Positions 5,945-7,553 of a stretch of 7,553 nt of DNA are shown here, one piece after another. This DNA comes from Deltaproteobacteria bacterium. GTDB taxonomy: Bacteria; Desulfobacterota; Deferrisomatia; Deferrisomatales; Deferrisomataceae. The stretch spans positions 1 through 7,553 of the forward strand of contig JAADGT010000175.1 of assembly GCA_013152215.1 (NCBI GenBank), written 5' to 3'. Each line of letters begins with the position of its first letter. Position 1 is the first letter of the stretch. Both the position numbers and the translations under genes were made by a program. Under the pieces are notes generated by a model. That model was not told where the DNA came from and ran no database searches. It saw nothing but the letters and a program-made list of their open reading frames with translations.

Positions 5945-7402
5945 ATGGCCGAAGGAGGCGCAGACAGGAGGGCTGGGAGGCCCGAGCGCGCCCGGAGAGC
6001 AGGCGGCGGAACCGCCGAGGGTACGGGAGGTGAGCGTCAAGCGGCTGCGGCACCGGAAGCGAGAGCCGGGGACGAGGCTTCGGGGTTGATGGAGGAGGTG
6101 CTGCGCCGCGAGAACCTGATGAGAGCATACCAACGGGTGGTGCGAAACGGAGGAGCCCCAGGGATCGACGGGATGCGCGTCGAAGACCTGATGGGGTACT
6201 GCCGGGAGCACTGGGGGCGGATCCGTGAGGAACTGCTCCAGGGCACCTATCGACCCCACCCGGTGCGGCGGGTGGAGATCCCGAAGCCGGGCGGGAAAGG
6301 GGTGAGGGTGCTGGGGATACCGACGGTGCTGGACCGGTTGATCCAGCAGGCCGTGCTGCAGGTCCTGGGGCCGATCTTCGACCCGACGTTCTCGGATGAG
6401 AGCTACGGCTTTCGGCCGGGGCGCAGCGCGCACCAGGCGGTGAAGCGGGCGCAAGAGCACGTGAGGTCGGGGCATCGGTGGGTGGTGGACATGGACCTGG
6501 AGAAGTTCTTTGACCGTGTGAACCACGACGTGCTGATGGCACGGGTGGCAAGACGGGTGAAGGACAAACGGGTGCTGGTACTGATCCGCCGGTACCTACA
6601 GGCGGGGATGATGGAGGGCGGAGTGGTGAGCGCCCGACGAGAGGGGACGCCGCAGGGCGGGCCCCTGTCGCCGCTGCTGAGCAACATCCTCCTTGACGAA
6701 CTGGACAAGGAGCTGGAGCGGCGGGGTCACCGGTTCGTGCGGTACGCGGACGACTGCAACGTGTACGTCAAGAGCCGCGCGGCGGGGGAGCGGGTGCTGG
6801 AGTCGCTGGAGCGGTTTCTGGCGAAGCGACTGCGCCTGAGAGTCAACCGGGAGAAGAGCGCGGTGGGACGGCCGTGGGAACGGAAGTTCCTGGGCTACAG
6901 CCTGACCGTGCACAAGGAGCCCAAGCGCAAGGTGTCTGGCGAGAGCGTCAAGCGTCTGAAGGCGCGACTGCGGGGCATCCTGCGTGCGGGACGAGGACGC
7001 CGGCTGGGCCGGGTGATCACGGAACTCAACCGGGTGCTGCTGGGTTGGGTGTCCTACTATCGGCTGGCCGAGGTACAGGGAGTGTTCGAAGAGCTGGACG
7101 GGTGGATCCGGCGGAAACTGCGGTGCATTTTGTGGCGGCAGTGGAAGCGGCCCCCGACGCGGCTCAAGAAGCTCCTGGCGTTCGGGCTGGACGAGGCCCG
7201 GGCGTCGAGGTCGGCGTACAACGGGCGCGGCCCGTGGTGGAACGCGGGCGCGAGCCACATGAACCAGGCCGTGACGGTACGTTGGTTGCGAAAGCAGGGA
7301 CTCGTGAGCCTCGCTCAAGAGCACCGGAGACTCGCGAGCATTTTCGTGAACCGCCGTATACGGAACCGTATGTACGGTGGTGTGGGAGCCGGGGGAGGGT
7401 GA
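5945..7402 (+). CDS. ltrA: group II intron reverse transcriptase/maturase (class C)
   Basis: This 485-residue intron-encoded protein helps its own RNA to splice and reverse-transcribes it at the target. The N-terminal RT0-RT1 region (about 49-110) includes LMEEVLRRENLMRAYQRVV and GAPGIDGM. Next come YGFRPGRSAHQAV, the metal-binding DMDLEKFFDRVNHD (from residue 182), EGTPQGGPLSPLLSN, and the polymerase centre YADD at 267-270. The maturase (X) domain covers about 340-420 (SVKRLKARLRGILRAG, LLGWVSYYRL), followed by RGPWWNAGASHMN. There is no HNH endonuclease, as expected for class C. The frame is open from GTG 5696, but that stretch is ribozyme domain I-III. ATG 5945 is chosen because GGAGGG (5935-5940) precedes it at short distance; ATG 6089 would remove only a low-complexity N-terminus. 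The last 17 or so codons overlap domains V and VI. Confidence 0.93.
   Translation: MAEGGADRRAGRPERARRAGGGTAEGTGGERQAAAAPEARAGDEASGLMEEVLRRENLMRAYQRVVRNGGAPGIDGMRVEDLMGYCREHWGRIREELLQGTYRPHPVRRVEIPKPGGKGVRVLGIPTVLDRLIQQAVLQVLGPIFDPTFSDESYGFRPGRSAHQAVKRAQEHVRSGHRWVVDMDLEKFFDRVNHDVLMARVARRVKDKRVLVLIRRYLQAGMMEGGVVSARREGTPQGGPLSPLLSNILLDELDKELERRGHRFVRYADDCNVYVKSRAAGERVLESLERFLAKRLRLRVNREKSAVGRPWERKFLGYSLTVHKEPKRKVSGESVKRLKARLRGILRAGRGRRLGRVITELNRVLLGWVSYYRLAEVQGVFEELDGWIRRKLRCILWRQWKRPPTRLKKLLAFGLDEARASRSAYNGRGPWWNAGASHMNQAVTVRWLRKQGLVSLAQEHRRLASIFVNRRIRNRMYGGVGAGGG
7350..7381 (+). ncRNA. group II intron domain V (catalytic hairpin)
   Basis: Lower stem ACCGCCGTA (7350-7358) pairs with TACGGTGGT (7373-7381) including one G-U pair. 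Upper stem TACG/CGTA carries the loop GAAC (7363-7366), and a two-base bulge TG (7371-7372) lies on the 3' side. The triad CGC (7352-7354) is the form typical of class C introns. The hairpin holds the metal ions for splicing. Confidence 0.88.
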
Positions 7403-7421
7403 CCTCCCCCAGCTACCCGAT
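7382..7421 (+). ncRNA. group II intron domain VI with bulged branch-point adenosine
   Basis: GGG (7384-7386) pairs with CCC (7416-7418), AGC (7387-7389) with GCT (7412-7414), and GGGGGAGG (7391-7398) with CCTCCCCC (7403-7410), closed by the GNRA-type loop GTGA (7399-7402). A7415 is left bulged, seven positions from the 3' end counting inclusively, as expected for the branch point. The stop codon TGA of the maturase gene occupies 7400-7402 in this loop. Confidence 0.85.
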
Positions 7422-7553
7422 ACCTTCAGACCACCAACTACTTTACCCGGCGACAAAATAGACGCGTTTTTCCGGAGGCAGGTCCCTTGCCCCCCAATCA
7501 GGGAGGCAAGCGCGCCTATTTAGATGCCGGGTTGATAGCCCGATTATCCATGA
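7422..7553. other. intergenic 3' exon of the intron; no complete gene seen
   Basis: These 132 nt start with ACCTTCAGACC, the first bases after the predicted splice site. I see no gene, tRNA or copy of the tRNA-Leu 3' end, so there is no sign of a tRNA attachment site. The main content is the long inverted repeat at 7446-7532. The last bases contain ATGA (7550-7553), which may or may not be the start of a gene beyond the edge. Confidence 0.6.
7446..7532. repeat. 87-nt imperfect inverted repeat / potential structured RNA
   Basis: Three nested stems can be drawn. The outer is ACCCGGC (7446-7452) with GCCGGGT (7526-7532), perfect. The middle is 7454-7466 with 7511-7523, 11 of 13 paired (AATAG and CGCG against CGCG and CTATT). 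The inner is CTTGCCCCCC (7486-7495) with GGGAGGCAAG (7501-7510), 9 of 10 paired with loop AATCA. A 19-nt bulge (7467-7485) lies on the left side. Competing hairpins exist: GGAGGCA (7474-7480) can pair instead with 7488-7494, and CGGG (7528-7531) with CCCG (7539-7542). No T-run follows, so a simple terminator is unlikely. It may be a leader RNA for the next gene or a small palindromic element. Confidence 0.55.

Larger units (their letters stand above)
5479..7421 (+). mobile_element. group II intron, class IIC (bacterial class C), apparently complete
   Basis: This 1943-nt self-splicing retroelement starts with GTGCG (5479) and closely follows the class C pattern in domain I, including GGGCATGG near the start and the block CTGAGGAACACGAACCGCATA (about 5660-5680). 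A domain III-like GGAGTCAGCCGAGGCCATAGTAG precedes the protein gene, which occupies domain IV. Domains V and VI close the element, ending ..CTACCCGAT at 7421. Lineage and insertion logic agree: no endonuclease domain in the protein, and insertion just downstream of a terminator. All parts needed for splicing and retrohoming appear intact, so it may be active. The boundaries come from consensus ends plus the IBS1/EBS1 pairing; they are inferred, not proven by comparison with an empty site. Confidence 0.92.

Noticed and set aside
7486..7510. Inner hairpin at the right edge as an intrinsic terminator
   Set aside because: No T-run follows it on either strand, and it is embedded in a larger inverted repeat.
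7446..7542. Integron attC site, which some class C introns target
   Set aside because: The paired core motifs RYYYAAC and GTTRRRY are not present, and there is no integrase or cassette gene.

Overview
The window is very GC-rich DNA from a bacterium. It carries a compact, same-strand housekeeping block (phosphoglycerate kinase, triose-phosphate isomerase, SecG, tRNA-Leu) with an intact group II intron just downstream. The gene order pgk-tpiA-secG-tRNA-Leu, the high GC content and the CTAG-containing intergenic repeats suggest a deltaproteobacterial (Desulfobacterota-like) chromosome. That placement is an inference; no marker here settles the taxon.

Layout. Positions 1-292 hold no certain gene: a possible 3' end of an open frame (2-190), two palindromic structures, and the first copy of a 47-nt intergenic repeat. 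A diguanylate cyclase (293-1633) follows, then 20 nt later a GalT-family nucleotidyltransferase (1654-2682), probably one transcription unit. The 313-nt gap 2683-2995 is rich in short low-complexity repeats, including the second copy of the 47-nt repeat. Then come pgk (2996-4180), tpiA (4202-4957), secG (4993-5331) and tRNA-Leu(GAG) (5348-5433), closely spaced and closed by a strong intrinsic terminator (5447-5474).

A complete group IIC (bacterial class C) intron (5479-7421) sits eight bases past the terminator stem, as expected for this lineage, which targets terminator hairpins. Both intron ends, an IBS1/EBS1 pair, domain V, domain VI with its bulged adenosine, and an intact reverse transcriptase/maturase without an endonuclease domain can be read from the sequence. 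The maturase frame runs through domain V, and its stop codon is in the terminal loop of domain VI.

The last 132 nt (7422-7553) hold no complete gene. They contain an 87-nt imperfect inverted repeat with at least two mutually exclusive inner hairpins, which could be a structured leader RNA or a small palindromic element.

Functionally, pgk and tpiA supply lower glycolysis/gluconeogenesis and secG the protein translocon. The upstream pair combines c-di-GMP synthesis with sugar-nucleotide metabolism. The intron is a selfish element placed where it should not damage the operon. I see no clear case for a wholly new system. The least explained sequences are the right-edge structure, the paired intergenic repeats and the leader upstream of the cyclase gene.
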